Of a stretch of 64,000 bases of DNA, positions 20,479 through 33,100 are shown piece after piece (position 1 is the first letter of the stretch; the number at the start of each line of letters is the position of its first letter). Origin of the DNA: Xenoacremonium recifei (Eukaryota > Ascomycota > Sordariomycetes > Hypocreales > Nectriaceae); assembly GCA_012184525.1 (NCBI GenBank), contig WOFQ01000004.1:248001-312000 (forward strand), given 5' to 3'. The notes beneath the pieces were generated by a model that ran no database searches, was not told the origin of the DNA, and saw only the letters and a program-made list of their open reading frames with translations. A program made the translations under genes and the position numbers.

Positions 20479-22612
20479 ATGGCGTCTCCTCTGCAGTTTG
20501 CGTACCGAACCCAGAAGACCATCGGTGTCTTTGACGCCGCGCCCGTCTACGAGCCCCTCGCTGGGTTCACCAAGCCCGAGGGCAACCTCCGGTGCTGTGC
20601 CTACTCCCCCTGTGGCCGCTTCTTCGCCTGGGCCTCACCCGAATCTGTCAGCGTTGTCGATGCCTCCGTCGGCGGCCTGATCCTGGCCCTGCCCATCCTC
20701 AACGTCTACGAGCTCGGCTTCTCCCCCCGCGGAAACTTCCTCATCACCTGGGAGCGCCCTGCCAAGGACGAGAACGGCGATGCGACTAAGAACCTAAAGG
20801 TCTGGCGCACCGTCGAAGAGGGCGTCGCCGATGGTGACAAGCAGCCACTTGGTTGCTTCGTCCAGAAGAACCAGGGGGGCTGGAACCTTCAGTATACGGC
20901 CGACGAGAAGTACTGCGCCCGTCTGGTCACCAATGAGGTTCAGTTCTACGAGTCTCACGATCTCGTCAAGGTGTGGAACAAGCTCCGAGTTGAGGGTGCT
21001 GCCAACTTTGCCCTCGCCCCCGGAAGCCAGAACCATGCTGTGGCGGTCTTTGTCCCTGAGCGCAAGGTAAGTCACATTCATGCCAGCCGTGTGCGCCTAA
21101 CCAGAACCAGCTGACAATCATTCACAGGGACAACCTGCCGCTGTCAAGGTCTTCAACGTGCCGCTTTTCGCCAACCCCATCTCCCAGAAGACCTTTTTCA
21201 AGGGCGACAAGGTGCAGCTGAAGTGGAACAAGCAGGGCTCTAGCATCCTCGTGCTCGCGCAGACTGATGTCGACCGATCGGGGAAGAGCTACTACGGCGA
21301 GACCACGCTGTATCTGCTCAGCACCACGGGTGCGTTTGATGCTCGCGTGACTCTGGACAAGGAGGGTCCGATTCACGATGTCTCTTGGTCGCCCAACTCG
21401 CGCGAGTTTGGAGTCGTCTATGGATACATGCCTGCCAAGGCCACCATCTTCAACCACCGGGCCGTTGCGACGTACTCGTTCCCCATTGCCCCGCGAAACA
21501 CCATCACCTTCTCGCCAACGGGCCGCTTTGTCCTGGTTGCAGGGTTCGGCAATCTCGCAGGCCAGATCGACGTGTACGATCTGGAGAAGGACTTCCGCAA
21601 GGTGACGACGATTGAGAGCGGGAACCCCAGTGTTTGTGAATGGAGTCCCGACAGTCGCTACATCATGACGGCCACGACCTCGCCGCGACTCCGCGTGGAC
21701 AACGGCGTCAAGCTCTGGCACGTCGGGGGCGGCATCATGTACAATGAGGATATGGTCGAGTTGTACCATGTTGCTTGGAGGCCGCAGGCCATCGGAGACG
21801 TTGCGCCTGGCGACCCCCTGAACCCGGTGCCTGTCCCGCACGCTTCGGCTACTGCCTACCTGGGAACGGTTAAGACCCCTAGCAAACCGGCAGGCGCCTA
21901 CCGTCCTCCCGGAGCTCGCGGTCTGGCAACGCCGCTGCATTTCAAGCGCGAGGACGAGGGCGGTGCGGCTCACGTTGTCAGCAACGGCACGCAGAACGTA
22001 GGACCTAACGGGTTCGGGCGTCCTCGTCGAGGCGTTCCCGGAGCTGAATTTGCTGAGCCCGCCACTGCAGCTGTTAGGACCGTTCCCGGTGCTGAACCCG
22101 TCGGCGAGGACGGTGCTGGCAAGGCGAAGAACAAGAAGAAGCGTAGCAAGAAGACGAACCAGGGAGAGGGACGGCCTCAGGGCGAGCCCAATGGAGGAGC
22201 CAGCTTGGCTCCGCCTCCCCGGGACTACGGCCCCGGCTCGGGCAGCGAGGGTCGCAGTCCCGAGCGACGTGCCGGCCCCGGCGGAAACAACAATCGTCAC
22301 CACCGAAGCCAATCGAGGAACAACGGCGGCCGCAGCCGCAGCAACACCCAGCAGGGCCCCCGTGGAAACGGAAACGGCCACGTCGTCCCGGCTGCGGCTG
22401 TCCCCGCCATGCCAACCAACGGCGCGGCCGCCGAGGCTGCGCAAAACCCGAATGCCAAGAAGATTAGAAGCCTCCAGAAGAAGGTGCGTGCCATTGAGGA
22501 CCTCGAGATGCGGCTTGCGGGTGGTGAGAAGTTGGAGGACACGCAGCTGAAGAAGATCAACACCAAATCTGCGGTGCTTAAGGAGCTGCAGGGTCTGGAG
22601 GGTGAGAACTGA
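20479..22612 (+). CDS. EIF2A: eukaryotic translation initiation factor 2A
   Basis: The gene has two exons, 20479-21066 and 21128-22612, giving 690 residues; the intron is 61 nt and in phase 0. eIF2A is the single-chain factor (distinct from the eIF2 complex) that associates with 40S subunits and can deliver initiator tRNA on some messages. The first 430 or so residues form the WD-type beta-propeller, with repeated blade motifs such as CAYSPCGRFFAWA, VSWSPNSREFGVVYG, ITFSPTGRFVLVAGFGN and CEWSPDSRYIMTATTSPR. A disordered C-terminal region follows. It has a Lys/Arg-rich cluster near 526-545 and ends in a predicted helix (KIRSLQKKVRAIEDLEMRL), as in other family members. A 440-codon frame on the opposite strand is a shadow of this gene. 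Confidence 0.95.
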
Positions 22613-23229
22613 GTGAGGAGACAGCTGGTGGCCTTGGGACGGTGAAAAGTTCTACCGATAAGGAGTTGCGTCCTACGAAAAGGTGCTCGCAAAATGAACA
22701 GTTGGGTTTGCCTTGGAGCAGACGCCTTTTTTTTGCGGTCCCCCACATTCTGGGACCTTGTTGGATGGACAATACGATATATGGCGTGGATATGTTGGGC
22801 TCACCGGACTGGTTATGGGTATCTTTGATGATAATTGCATGTCGGTCCTTGTTCTTGGAGGATCAAGGGCCGAGCTTGGTCGAACAACCCAATCAACATA
22901 GCCAGGGTTCAAGGAAAGCCAACAGAACAGGATGGGTCAGAGAGAGATAACGGTCAGTAGATACAAACATGGGTTCATGAGGAGCTGTCTCGAGTCTCGA
23001 GACAAGAGGTTCCTGACCCCGCGAATAAAAGTCAATGAAACCCACCTGAGTCCAGAATCTGTTGTAGTTTTCGACCTGAGCCACAGGGCAAGAGCATTTT
23101 GTGCTAGTGAATAGATCCCTCCATTTGGTGTATGTGTAGATATCTGAGGCACCTGCTTGAATTGTGTTCCCCTTCTCAAATAGGTATGCTTCATATAGCT
23201 TGAAGGTGAAGATGAGATGTTGACCTTGT
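22613..23229. other. 3' region of eIF2A, nothing else recognised
   Basis: Only short frames occur between eIF2A and the transporter relic. No RNA gene or repeat was recognised. Confidence 0.5.
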
Positions 23230-23736
23230 GGATAGGTCTCCGAGTGCTGGCCGTGGGAAGTCTCCTATTCTGGCCCTCGGGTATCAAGAAGTCTTTTGGT
23301 GGCTTCTGCGGCAGCATGTTTGTCGTTGGCGCGGGTCTGTCGACGCTCGAGGCTGCCGCTGATCCGTAAATCGCTTTTCTTCTATATCTTTTGTCGCAGA
23401 CTACTCATTTTGATGTAGCTTTCTTGCTATATGCGGTCCCCTCAAGTACGCTGAGATCCGTCTCAACCTCGCCCAAGTCGTCCAGGGCGTCGGTTCCTTC
23501 GTGGCTCCTTTGCTCGCCAGCCGTGTTTCTTCGCCCATACCATCGATACCGAAGCAGGGTCTGTATGCCGCCAATCGTTTCAGTGCCGGCGGTCTCATGA
23601 TAATGCCAGTCTTTAAACCGCGATACATCCTGGCCGTGAGACCAAGGTCAGCATCGATCTCGTCAACAACAAACAGCTGGAGCTGGAGGCTCAAGAACGT
23701 GCTACACATGAGGAGCATCCGACTGAGACTCGCTAG
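23230..23736 (+). pseudogene. relic of a sugar permease (fucose/glucose-galactose permease-like MFS)
   Basis: A decayed fragment of a fungal MFS sugar permease related to the FucP group. Reading from about 23235, one sees LLFWPSGIKKSFGGFCGS, then MFVVGAGLSTLEAAADP. A 53-nt intron with intact GTAAAT...GTAG ends (23366-23418) follows, after which the frame continues FLAICGPLKYAEIRLNLAQ and VQGVGSFVAPLLASRV. Near 23530 one T is missing and near 23557 one base is extra; between them the family sequence FFAHTIDTE is found only in the shifted frame. QGL is then joined directly to a later transmembrane segment (RFSAGGLMIMPVFKPRY), and a hydrophilic tail reads VSIDLVNNKQLELEAQE to a TAG at 23734. The N-terminal half is absent, with an in-frame TAG just upstream, and most of the loop and C-terminal helices are deleted. 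Family assignment is from remembered conserved motifs. Confidence 0.75.
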
Positions 23737-24022
23737 GATACTTGTCGCATAGTCATGAGCATCAAGCAAATGATAGATCTAAGTTATTTGGCCGCCGCTA
23801 ACTAGCTTCCCATTGCATATTCAATACCAAAATGAAAACTTTTATTTCTTGATACATATTTTTCTGGGGATGTTTACAACGGTTGACAACGACACCCATT
23901 AAGTTGAGTGGCCCTCGCGTTAAAGGATGTCCGATCGCGCACAAATTTAGAGGCTTCGCGGCTTGACGTTCATAATTCACATTAGCGTGTTATGTCTTCA
24001 ACAATTAAAAGCGGGTCCAACC

Positions 24023-24106
24023 GCCCGGTTAGCTCAATCGGTAGAGCGTGAGACTCTTACAGAGTACACAATCTCAAGGTTGCGGGTTCGACCCCCGCAT
24101 CGGGCT
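24023..24106 (+). tRNA. tRNA-Lys (anticodon CTT) with an 11-nt intron
   Basis: The acceptor arm GCCCGGT pairs with ATCGGGC, the D arm is AGCTC...GAGC and the anticodon stem is TGAGA/TCTCA. The loop is CT-CTT-A, with an 11-nt intron (24060-24070) at the canonical position after base 37. The T arm is GCGGG-TTCGACC-CCCGC and the discriminator is T. The spliced length is 73 nt, before CCA addition. Confidence 0.95.
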
Positions 24107-24109
24107 TTT
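24106..24109 (+). terminator. RNA polymerase III terminator of tRNA-Lys
   Basis: A TTTT run begins at the discriminator base of the tRNA, the usual Pol III stop signal. Confidence 0.75.
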
Positions 24110-24552
24110 CCTATCATCCCATCATTGGATTGAGTAACCTAATTTTTTTGCTCTTTTTTACTCTTTCCAAAGTCTGTGGAATGCGCAGCTATGATCAGTC
24201 AAAAGAGTATATAACAATTGCTCCTATTTTTCACGTATCGTCCTACTTCATAGCTTCGTCACCTTTCTGTTAGTCATGCGTCTCGAACTGGCAAGGAGTC
24301 ATGTTTCCAACCATTCACTGACATACAAACTGATTTTCTGTGCGTTTTTATTATAATACATTACTTTTACTTTTATTCTTTTATACTCTTTCTTACTTTT
24401 ATCAGTCCCTTTCCAAGCCCATGCATCGCATGATAAACAAGACAATTCGTGGTATCGGTATCATAGATGCTCGCAATATTCCCAAAACGCTTTCCCATGC
24501 CATGCTGTTCTCCCCTTTTCTATTACTTGTCAACTGATCCCAAACTCAGCAC
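24110..24552. other. intergenic, 3' region of the MFS gene
   Basis: AT-rich, with short T tracts and no gene or repeat recognised. Confidence 0.5.
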
Positions 24553-26458
24553 TCACTCTTCGAGAGCCTTCTCTGTCATGGTGTTCTCGGCCGGAACGGG
24601 CTCCTTCTCAAGGACACCTTGTACCTTCTCATCCTCGGCTACAGCCTGTTTCTGCTGCTTACGCTCCATCTTGGCCGCATACTTGGCGCGCTTGGCGTCG
24701 AGACGGTCCTGCTCCTCACGCATCTGGCGGATGACAGGGCTGCGGGCGCGGATCTTGGCGCCGTAGCGCCAGAAGACGAAGGGGATGGGGATCATAGCAA
24801 CCTCGAGCAGGCCGAGCAGAGTGCCGGCCCACTGGGGTGTCATGACAGCGTACATCTTGGGCCCGGCGAGGGGCAGCGTGCCGCCGAAGGCGCTGCGGAT
24901 GACGGCGTTGCCGGCGAGCGCACTGGCAGCGTAGATGGAGTAGGCGCCGGCGAGGTAGTTGGAGCCGTAGATGAAGGACAACGTGTTGCCAGCGCCGAAG
25001 GGGATTCCGAAGGCGATGGGGATGGCCCAATGAATCGAGTCGGGCAGACAAGTCCACGAGAAGACGAGTTGGCCGATGGGCGTGAGGATTGAGCCGATGG
25101 CCATGACCAAAGCTGTGGCCTCAGGGGCGACGCGGCCGGTCTGGGGGTCCTTCGGCTGCGAGTTGATGAGTTTGCGGAGCAGTGGCTCGCAGAAGATGGC
25201 GATCATGGTGCCGACACCAATGCCAACGAAGGCCAGACCGGACAGGCCCGAGGACCAGCCGCGGTGCTGGGTGAAGACAATGGGGTAAGCGACGAAGCAG
25301 AGATACAGGATGCCGTAGATGAGTGAGATCCTGGGAAGGGAGGTCAGTTGAGTGGTTATGCAGTGAGGATGAGATATTAGTGACTAACCAGATGTTGAGG
25401 AACCACAGAATGGGCTCAGTCGCAAACAGGATGAAAGGTCGGCTCATATTAATCTTGAGCAGATGCAACGTCGACACCCGCTGGTCATATTGGCACCAAT
25501 ACCTCGGATCGTCATTCTCCTTGCGCAGGCGCGCAGCCTTACGCTTCAGAATAGCGGGCGCATACGTCTCCTTTACCGTCGCCATGAGAAGCACCGATGC
25601 ACCGCCCAGAATCAGGACGATCCAGTTGCACCAGCGCCAGCCCTTGTACTGGAAGACGAAGCCGCCGATAATGGGGCCGATGGACGGTCCGTTCAGCGGC
25701 GCAATGGACCACATGGACATGGCCAGGGCGAGGTACTCAGGCTGCGAGATGTCGACAATAGTCCCAGGGCTGTTGGAGATCATGGCGGCGCCAAAGACAG
25801 CTCCGAAGAATCGCACGATGATGATCTCGGCCAGCGAAGTGGCCATGGCGCATGGTAGAATGAGCAACGTCCATGCCAGCAAGCATAGTATATACACATT
25901 GCGCCGACCAAACAGCTCGCTCATAGGCGCCACGACGAGACTGCCCGCCGCCAGACCCAGCAGATACGCCGTCAGGCCCAGTGTTGTGACGACCTCACTC
26001 GAGCCGAACTGCACCATGAGACCTGGGATCGAGGACGTGTAGCTGGTGCTGTACAGGACCACCACCCATGTCGAGTACGACACGCAGAAGATAATCCAGG
26101 AGCGGTACAACAGCGACCAGTTCTTGGGGTTCTCCGGGTCGCCCTCTTCGAAGATGACCTCAAACTCAGGTGGGCGCGAGGCGGCGCTGGCGACGCTGGT
26201 GCCGGTTCGCGTGTAGGTGATGGGCTCGCGAGCCTCGCGCTCGGCCTCAGTCTCTTGGTCGGGAGTCAGCGCATGCTCGAGCGCCTCGTAGGGGTCGGAA
26301 TCGGCGGATGAGCGGTGCGAGGCCATGCTGCGGCGGCGGGTGGCCGTGTCTTCGGCCGTCTTGATGGGCTCCAGCACGGGTGAGTCGCCGGCCACGGAGG
26401 AGGACGTCTCGGCGTCGGGCGCCGCGGTGGACGCCGCTTCCAGGTCGTCCGTCGTCAT
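24553..26458 (-). CDS. MFS multidrug transporter, DHA1 (drug:H+ antiporter) type
   Basis: The gene has two exons, 26458-25389 and 25330-24553, giving 615 residues; the 58-nt intron falls inside a Trp codon. The protein has a cytoplasmic N-terminus of about 115 residues ending in GDPENPKNWS (106-115). About 12 transmembrane segments and a charged, Lys-rich tail follow. The loop between helices 2 and 3 carries APMSELFGRRNVY (about 177-189), the motif-A equivalent of fungal DHA1 proteins. The helix-5 antiporter region has GAAMISNSPGTIVD followed by a NGPSIGPIIGGF motif. The family exports drugs, polyamines or toxic metabolites across the plasma membrane by proton antiport; the substrate cannot be told. 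The nearest genes are the tRNA, the permease relic and an alpha/beta hydrolase, so there is no obvious biosynthetic cluster. Confidence 0.9.
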
Positions 26459-29146
26459 GGTTCCTGGAATCTCTCTCGCTGTCTGTTGTCTTTCGAGTCA
26501 ATTGGGTTGCCTCAGATCCAGTCAGTTTGACAACTCTCACGACAACCTTCAACACCAAGGAGGAACATCAACAACTGAAAACAAAAGAAGAAAAACGGAG
26601 AACCATCCGATGGGAACCGGCACTTGATAAGGACGGCAACGGTCTGCAACGCTTGTTACCCCGAGCCACCCCTCTCCTCCTCTAGACCGACCCAAGCTGA
26701 CCCTCAGGGCCTCAAGCTAGACCCGGAAACATTATTAATTTTCGCTCCTTCAACCAGGCAAAGGGTAGACGCCCAACAGGTGGAGAGCGTTCGGCTCTCC
26801 CGTTCCGTTATCACCGCCCATGCCATGCCATGACCATGTGGGTGGATCTGCGAACATAACGAAGAACAAACTCTTCGACTCCCTGCCCCACGTATCGTCC
26901 ACGGAACCACTGTCCTCCGGTCAGATTCCAGGCGGCTTGCGTGCTTGACTCGAGGATGGCGGCGGCTGCGGCTGCGGAATTGCGTATTGCCCTGGCTCTT
27001 CACGGCTTTAAGTCGACGGCGTCCGAGCTAGAGTCCGCGGACTCGACGTCTGGGCTCCGCTGAAGTCGGTGCCGAAGCCTAGCTCTCGGCCGGGAGGCGC
27101 CCTCTGAACACGCGTGGTCCGTCAGCCGCAAGGCCGTCTTATAACCCTGGGCGTTGAGGATAGTCTCTGATTGGACCTTAGGGATGCGCGTGCGTGAGAC
27201 GAGTGGGATGTCTCTCCCAAAATGCGTGACTCTTCGAAGATCTCCGTCCGTGCTCGCTTTGAAATACAGATCGGGGAGTTCTTATCGGCGTTAGAGGCTA
27301 TGCTGGCTGACATTTGAGTCATCTCGGACGTTATGTTGTCTTGAAGCTGCGATGTTGTTGAAGTCCATGGAAGGGAAGTTCCGACTCCCGTCTCGAACAT
27401 TTCAACTCCACGTGGGGAGCATGCATAAGGGTAGCACAAATCAGGTAAGCGGAGGTCCCAGTGTAAGTAAACCCGATGTCGGTCGGTGCCGTAGTCGGAT
27501 GTCAAATCTTTCACCGAGAACAGAGCAAAGAAACCATAGGGCTCGGTGTAGATAAGATTATTTTATCTTATGCCTCTAATAGCCGGTCTGTTCTGGTTCA
27601 GTATTGGATTCCGCACTGGAGAAACGGAAGAAAATGGGGAGAGGGAAAAGAAATCATCCGTCGATGACAAGGCCGCGTCACTCCACAATAGGACCGGAAG
27701 GCGCCGCGATTTATGAACCTGTAGGGTAGCTTCAACGTAGACTCCAGGCTATTGAATGACACAGGTTAAGGGGCAATCCAGGTCTGGCAATATTTAAAAT
27801 GTTTAGAAAAAAATCTATGTGCGTTGATTTCTTTTTGGAATTATTAGCTCGGTGTACTTCGAGTTACCCGTGGTGTCGAATTGATACTCTAACTCGTGAC
27901 GACTTAAGGATTCAGCTCCAGCAGCGAAGATAATCCTAGCATGCAACAAACCCCAGAGCATTTACTTTGCCAACAAATGCTTCCAGCCATACAGAAAAGC
28001 GCACATGCCTAAATACTGTGCACAAGACGATACCGTGAAAAGAGTTGATACGCCTCCGAAGATTTTCTATTCCTGCAGATGTAGACTACACCATAAGAGT
28101 CGTCGCCTATATACACTCGATCGCCGAACGAGTTTATTCGCTGAGCGCATCTGAAACAAACCTCGTAGCTAACCCTATCATGCTATCGCTCATGGCGAGA
28201 CCCTCCAGTGAAGGAAAACGGAGTGAGGGTTTCACACGCCCCAAGGTCTAAAAGTACCCTGTGCTCAAAACCGATCCACCAACCCCTTCAAACTTTCATG
28301 TGAAGGAAAGGACATGCTTCATATCGAAACTATGTCATATTAGTGTTGTACATTGCCCATGAGACCTATCTTTAGCATACTGTAGTCACCGCTGGCCATA
28401 CGTTCAGAAACCGAGGACTTCGCCTTGCAAGGTGCTGGTCACGTAGAAGAAGGGTGGCCTGAAAAAGGGGGCTCGGCTCATGACCACATCCTGAATATCC
28501 ATGTCCAGATTGATAGACACGAGATTAAACTGACATCTTTGCAATATTTTCTCAGTAAAAGAGGTCCGCCAACTCTGTGTTCTCAGAAAGCCATGGACTT
28601 TATTGCTGTTCATCCGTAGGGAACAACTCCGAGAATCGCTACGAAGACACTTCATAACAGAAGGAGATATGACCATGACTACCATGACTGCCATAAGCCT
28701 TTTCATCATGAAGCAGTAAATTTTGCACACCAGCACGAGACTGCCTTGTCGAAGCTGTCCTCCATACATTCATGCACCCCTTAATTCCATAGGTAGCTTC
28801 GCACACTCTGCTTGTACCCAGAGATCACGTCTAAAACCGAGAGCAAGTATTATCATGCGAAGAACGAGAGCGAACGTATTCGCCGATGCAGACGTTCTAT
28901 CTGGGCTTCGTCTTAGATGTCTTATCGCATCGCTTTCATACATCCACGCCTAAGGACGAGAAGTTGCTCATGACCGCCCAGGAGGCCCCTGATAATTATT
29001 CGAAATGCGTTAACATGTTAATAGTCACCAATGATCAGTATAGAGGGTGAGATTATACAAGGAATATCAAAACCTTGCATTCTATCAGGATGAAGAATTA
29101 TATAGTGTCTTGGCTATGCTCAGAAGTTACGTTACAACGATGAGCC
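26459..29146. other. 2.7-kb gene-poor region upstream of the MFS gene
   Basis: The first part must hold the MFS promoter. The remainder has only short frames on both strands (for example 27122-27514 minus), none with motifs. From about 27.7 kb the sequence is AT-richer. No transposon or RNA gene was recognised. Confidence 0.5.
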
Positions 29147-30121
29147 CTAGACACCGATAGTTCGCATAGCAGCAATCCGGAGCTCCAATGCCCTCTTCGC
29201 AACGCTCGTGGATTGAACGGCGTCAAAGCCATGAGGTACACCGGGGTAAAGATGGAACTCCACCTCAACATCATCACGCATCAGCCGCATCGCATACTCC
29301 ATGGACTCCTCCCGGAACAGGTCCAATGTCCCGACATCAATGTACGTCGGCGGCAGCCCTCGCAGACTCTTGGCCCTTGCCGGTACTGCATGCCCAGGGA
29401 TATCGGTATCGGGCTTGCCGCGCTTGTCCTCGCCAATGTATGCATTCCATGCTATGACCCCGTCACTAGGTGTCCAACCAAGGAACTCGTTCAGGGGCGA
29501 ATCAGGGGCTAGGTCCGTCCTGTCGTCAAGCATAGGATACGCAAGGATCTGCTTCGCAAGGGGCGGTTGGAAGTTGCGGTCCCGGGCAACCAGGGCCACG
29601 GACGCTGCAATGCCTGCGCCAGCACTGTCGCCTTGAACGGCGATGCGCGCAGGATCGACGTTGAGCTCTGCGGCGTGCTGTGACACATATGTGAGAGCTG
29701 CGTAGAAATCCTCAATGCCGGCGGGAGCAGGGTGCTCGGGGGCGAGCCGGTAGTGGACAGCGAAGATAGGCACGTCACTGAGACTTGCCCGCTGGGCCAG
29801 CTGGGGAGCGAAGGACTCAACACTGCAGGCGACCATGCCGCCTCCGTGCCCGTAGATGGTGGCTGGCGTAGGAACGCTGGAGTTGAGAGCTGTCTCGCTC
29901 GCGAAGCGGGTGATCTCAACCTCCGCGCCGTCATAACTCTTGACTTTGAACACTGTCGTTTTGACGTTAGGCGAGGCGGGAAGTGTGCTCATGACCGCAG
30001 GGATCACAGAATTGTATAATTGTCGTAGGTCGAGAGCCGTCTTGGCGGCAGGCGGTTTTGGGCCGCTTCGAAAGGCGGCTGTGGCAGCCTCGTATTCAGG
30101 GTCCCATCTCAGAGCCGGCAT
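29147..30121 (-). CDS. alpha/beta hydrolase, hormone-sensitive-lipase type esterase
   Basis: This 324-residue single-exon gene starts at the ATG ending at 30121. It has all HSL-family (alpha/beta-hydrolase fold 3) landmarks: the oxyanion motif HGGG at 92-95, HYRLAPEHPAPAGIED (about 123-138), the nucleophile elbow GDSAG with Ser166, the acid Asp267 in GTLD, and His297 in PHGF. It therefore looks catalytically intact and should hydrolyse carboxylic esters or lactones; the substrate is unknown. There is no signal peptide and no membrane segment, so it is probably cytosolic. It stands alone between two long gene-poor regions and has no related enzyme beside it. Confidence 0.9.
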   Translation of the reverse strand: MPALRWDPEYEAATAAFRSGPKPPAAKTALDLRQLYNSVIPAVMSTLPASPNVKTTVFKVKSYDGAEVEITRFASETALNSSVPTPATIYGHGGGMVACSVESFAPQLAQRASLSDVPIFAVHYRLAPEHPAPAGIEDFYAALTYVSQHAAELNVDPARIAVQGDSAGAGIAASVALVARDRNFQPPLAKQILAYPMLDDRTDLAPDSPLNEFLGWTPSDGVIAWNAYIGEDKRGKPDTDIPGHAVPARAKSLRGLPPTYIDVGTLDLFREESMEYAMRLMRDDVEVEFHLYPGVPHGFDAVQSTSVAKRALELRIAAMRTIGV

Positions 30122-33100
30122 TTTGACTTGCTGATGATAGCTGTTGAACGGGAGATGACCTAAAATGTACTAGCAATCCAAACGAAGCCCAAATGTGCGA
30201 GAATGCGTCAAACTTCGCGAGTCTTCGCAGTTGATCGTGAAGGCTCACAGGAGCTCCCGAGAGTTTTGAGAGCGTATAAGCGCCTGTCAAAAACCTGCGA
30301 GAGTGGCTTGGACCGACTTGTCGCTCAGTATCGCTTCGAAGCCATACTTATACTATGGTCGGTTCGTCGCTCTATTACCTTGTCCGATGCGATCGTGTTA
30401 GTCGAAGTTCTGAGAGCTTGGTCATCATCGTCGGAGATGCCAAGACAACGAATATCGGCTTTCTCGCGCTTCGGTACCCTGCTAAGGCCGAAGACGAGAC
30501 TGGATCGGCAGATTAAGTGTTCGATCAAATGAATGGTAAACGTTATCCAAGAAGAGTTTTGTTTGTGATTATTAAGTCTGTAGGATTCGCGGGGCATTGC
30601 TTGAAACTAGAGCAGATACAGTATTAGCCCAAGAAGGCTGAGGTCATCACCATCGGACTTACTGGTTATTTACTATGCGAAAGAGGATTGATCAACTCAA
30701 TGCTCGGAAGGAAGCACTTCTGAATCACTTCCAAAATTTGACCAATTAATTATCGAAGCAGCGAATGACTTTCGATTCGAATTCATCTAGATTCGCTGAA
30801 ATTGGTTTGCTGTATATTGGTGAGCTCGTACAATAGGATAAGATCAGCATAACCCCGTCATGCTAAAGTATCACGACGAATTGTTGGAGCGCAGAGTTTG
30901 TGACTTGTGTCGATAAAAGGTAGCTGCACCCTTCGATAAGCTAGGAGCCTGACAGAAGTCTTTCGGGACTTGTAATCTGAATTGAAAGTCCTTTCGCGAT
31001 GAGCCAGAAGTTCTAGTTTTGCAGCCATAGGGACATACGGAGTACGTTTGTGTGATGAGAACCTTAACGAACCTTAATTCGTATATGCCAATCAGACAGA
31101 GCCGGGGAAGCTCCTACCAAGGGCCGGGCTGGAAATTGTATAGGTAAGTCAGCCAACATGCTACGAGAGTGTCTGAGGCGTTGAAGGCCACCATTGCGAA
31201 AGGGCTTTGCCACCAGGACGACGTGATGGGAGACGACACCTCTGGTAAAAGGGGCTCATGAAGAAACTATGACGAGCACAACTTCGTGTTGAGACTGCAT
31301 GGAAGCTTTCCAATCCGTTCTCTACCGTTTCTACCGCAAGATCGTCAGGGTCCTGCATCCCGTGGTCTACGGCCGGCAAGTCCGTTGCACACCCCTCACC
31401 TCAAAGGAGTACATACTTGACCCTATCTCGAAGTATCGAAGTATCGCGAGCATTCAACCGTTGCTAGCAAGGTTACCGTGGAAGCCACACTCACCGTTGT
31501 CGCCGTTCAGGGGGATTCCGGTGCATGAGAAGCGTAGATTCCGTCTCCCGAACCTTCGTATTAACCATAGTCCACGCGGTAGCGAATGCAGACGAGGACC
31601 AAACCGTTGGAAGATCGTCGTCCCAGCTGAGCCGGGCTTGTGGTTCACCGTCAGCGGGGGATGGACTGAAGCTCCCACCGACGAGGGGCGACGATCAGTG
31701 GCAATAGTTTCTTCATGAGTCAGGCCCGCTTTGCTTCTCTTTAGGGGTCCTGCGTTTTCGAATCGCTCCATGGGATTTCTAGATGATGGTATTTTAAGAA
31801 AATGGGCTGAAGTTCCCACTCGGGAACCGTTGACGTGACATCGATGTCAGCCAGTGATCTTCGGTGTTAACCCCGGCTCCAGGAGAGATCGGCCTCCTGT
31901 GTTAGTGAACTATGAGGAAGATTTCCTATAGAAAAATTTTCTCCTTTTCTTTTTTTAAACGTGTCATGCAGGGTCCGGCAGAAGCAAATGATTTCGTGCT
32001 TGGGTTGCAGAGCTGACGACGTCATGGGAGGTGGAATGGTAGGGGAGGTTGCGCCAGGTTATGCTTGATGATGTAGCGATCAGCCATCCCACTTCCACGT
32101 TCGGGCTTGACAGCCGACGGGTTAGTGAACCTCACCACGATGGCGCCTGGGAGACCCTGAAAGGACCCCTGGGCAAGTGTGGCGGCAAGCACCGCCTCAA
32201 CACCACCTTATTCCTGCATTATTGGACCGGGCTCTGGTGATGATGGTGCCCCCCTAGAGTGGTGGTCGGACTGGGGCAAAGCGAAAGGAGATGACTGCAT
32301 CCAAACGAAGGTAATCGCCCGCCGCCGGGCAAAGAGATACTCGCCCGAGGGAAGGAGTCCATGTTTTTCCGTCCTCTCATCACACAACTCAAGCATACCG
32401 GAAGACCCATATAGACTGAGGGTATAGTTCCGGGGGATAAGACTGTAGTGGCCGAAAGCTGCGGAGCAGAGTCGCATAGGTTGAGCACTTGCCTACCAAA
32501 ATCGTGCACGGACGAGCGACTCGATGCAACTCGATCTTTGGGATGACGATGCATGTAGCTCAATCGTGCATGCCGGCATTGGTGTAGGCATACGACAGAA
32601 AGAAACAGCCTCGTGACTTTGTGGGCGATGTTTCTCAGCTATGGCCGATCTCTGAGTCACAGGCAATGGCGTCGTTTCATCTTTTTGAAGTTGCTCAATG
32701 CTGATTGTTGATTCGTTGTGATGCACGCAGGTCGATTGTTTCATGGTTGTCGAGACGCCTGTTAGGGCATGCCACGTCGACGGCTCTAACACCCATGCAA
32801 CAGGCCCTGTCAGAGCTTCGGGCGAGGCAGATCAAGTGGTGACATCATAATTTGGTGTTTTGAGACGGGAGTCTGCAACAAGAGGTTGGACAGCCGAGTT
32901 GGGCTCAAGGACTGTGACCGACCGCTGTACCAAGCCTTCGGGGATGCACTCACGCACGCAAGACCGACTTCACCCACCTTGCGCTTTCTGACCACCCGCT
33001 AAGAGCTGCAGGTCATCACGAGCCACTTGTCAGCTGCGGGGTTGGTGAGCGAAGCATGCATTTGTTGCCTGGAGGAGACACCCAATGAACCCAAGTGTGG

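Noticed and set aside
21122..22444. 440-codon antisense frame within eIF2A
   Set aside because: It is a shadow of the GC-rich eIF2A coding strand and has no motif of its own.
23366..23371. Premature stop (TAA) in the sugar-permease relic
   Set aside because: The TAA lies inside a GTAAAT splice donor. Removing the 53-nt intron restores the frame, so this is not an inactivating lesion; the deletions and indels are.
31299..31819. Overlapping 139-codon plus and 121-codon minus frames
   Set aside because: No motif in either; equal plausibility of both strands argues against a gene.
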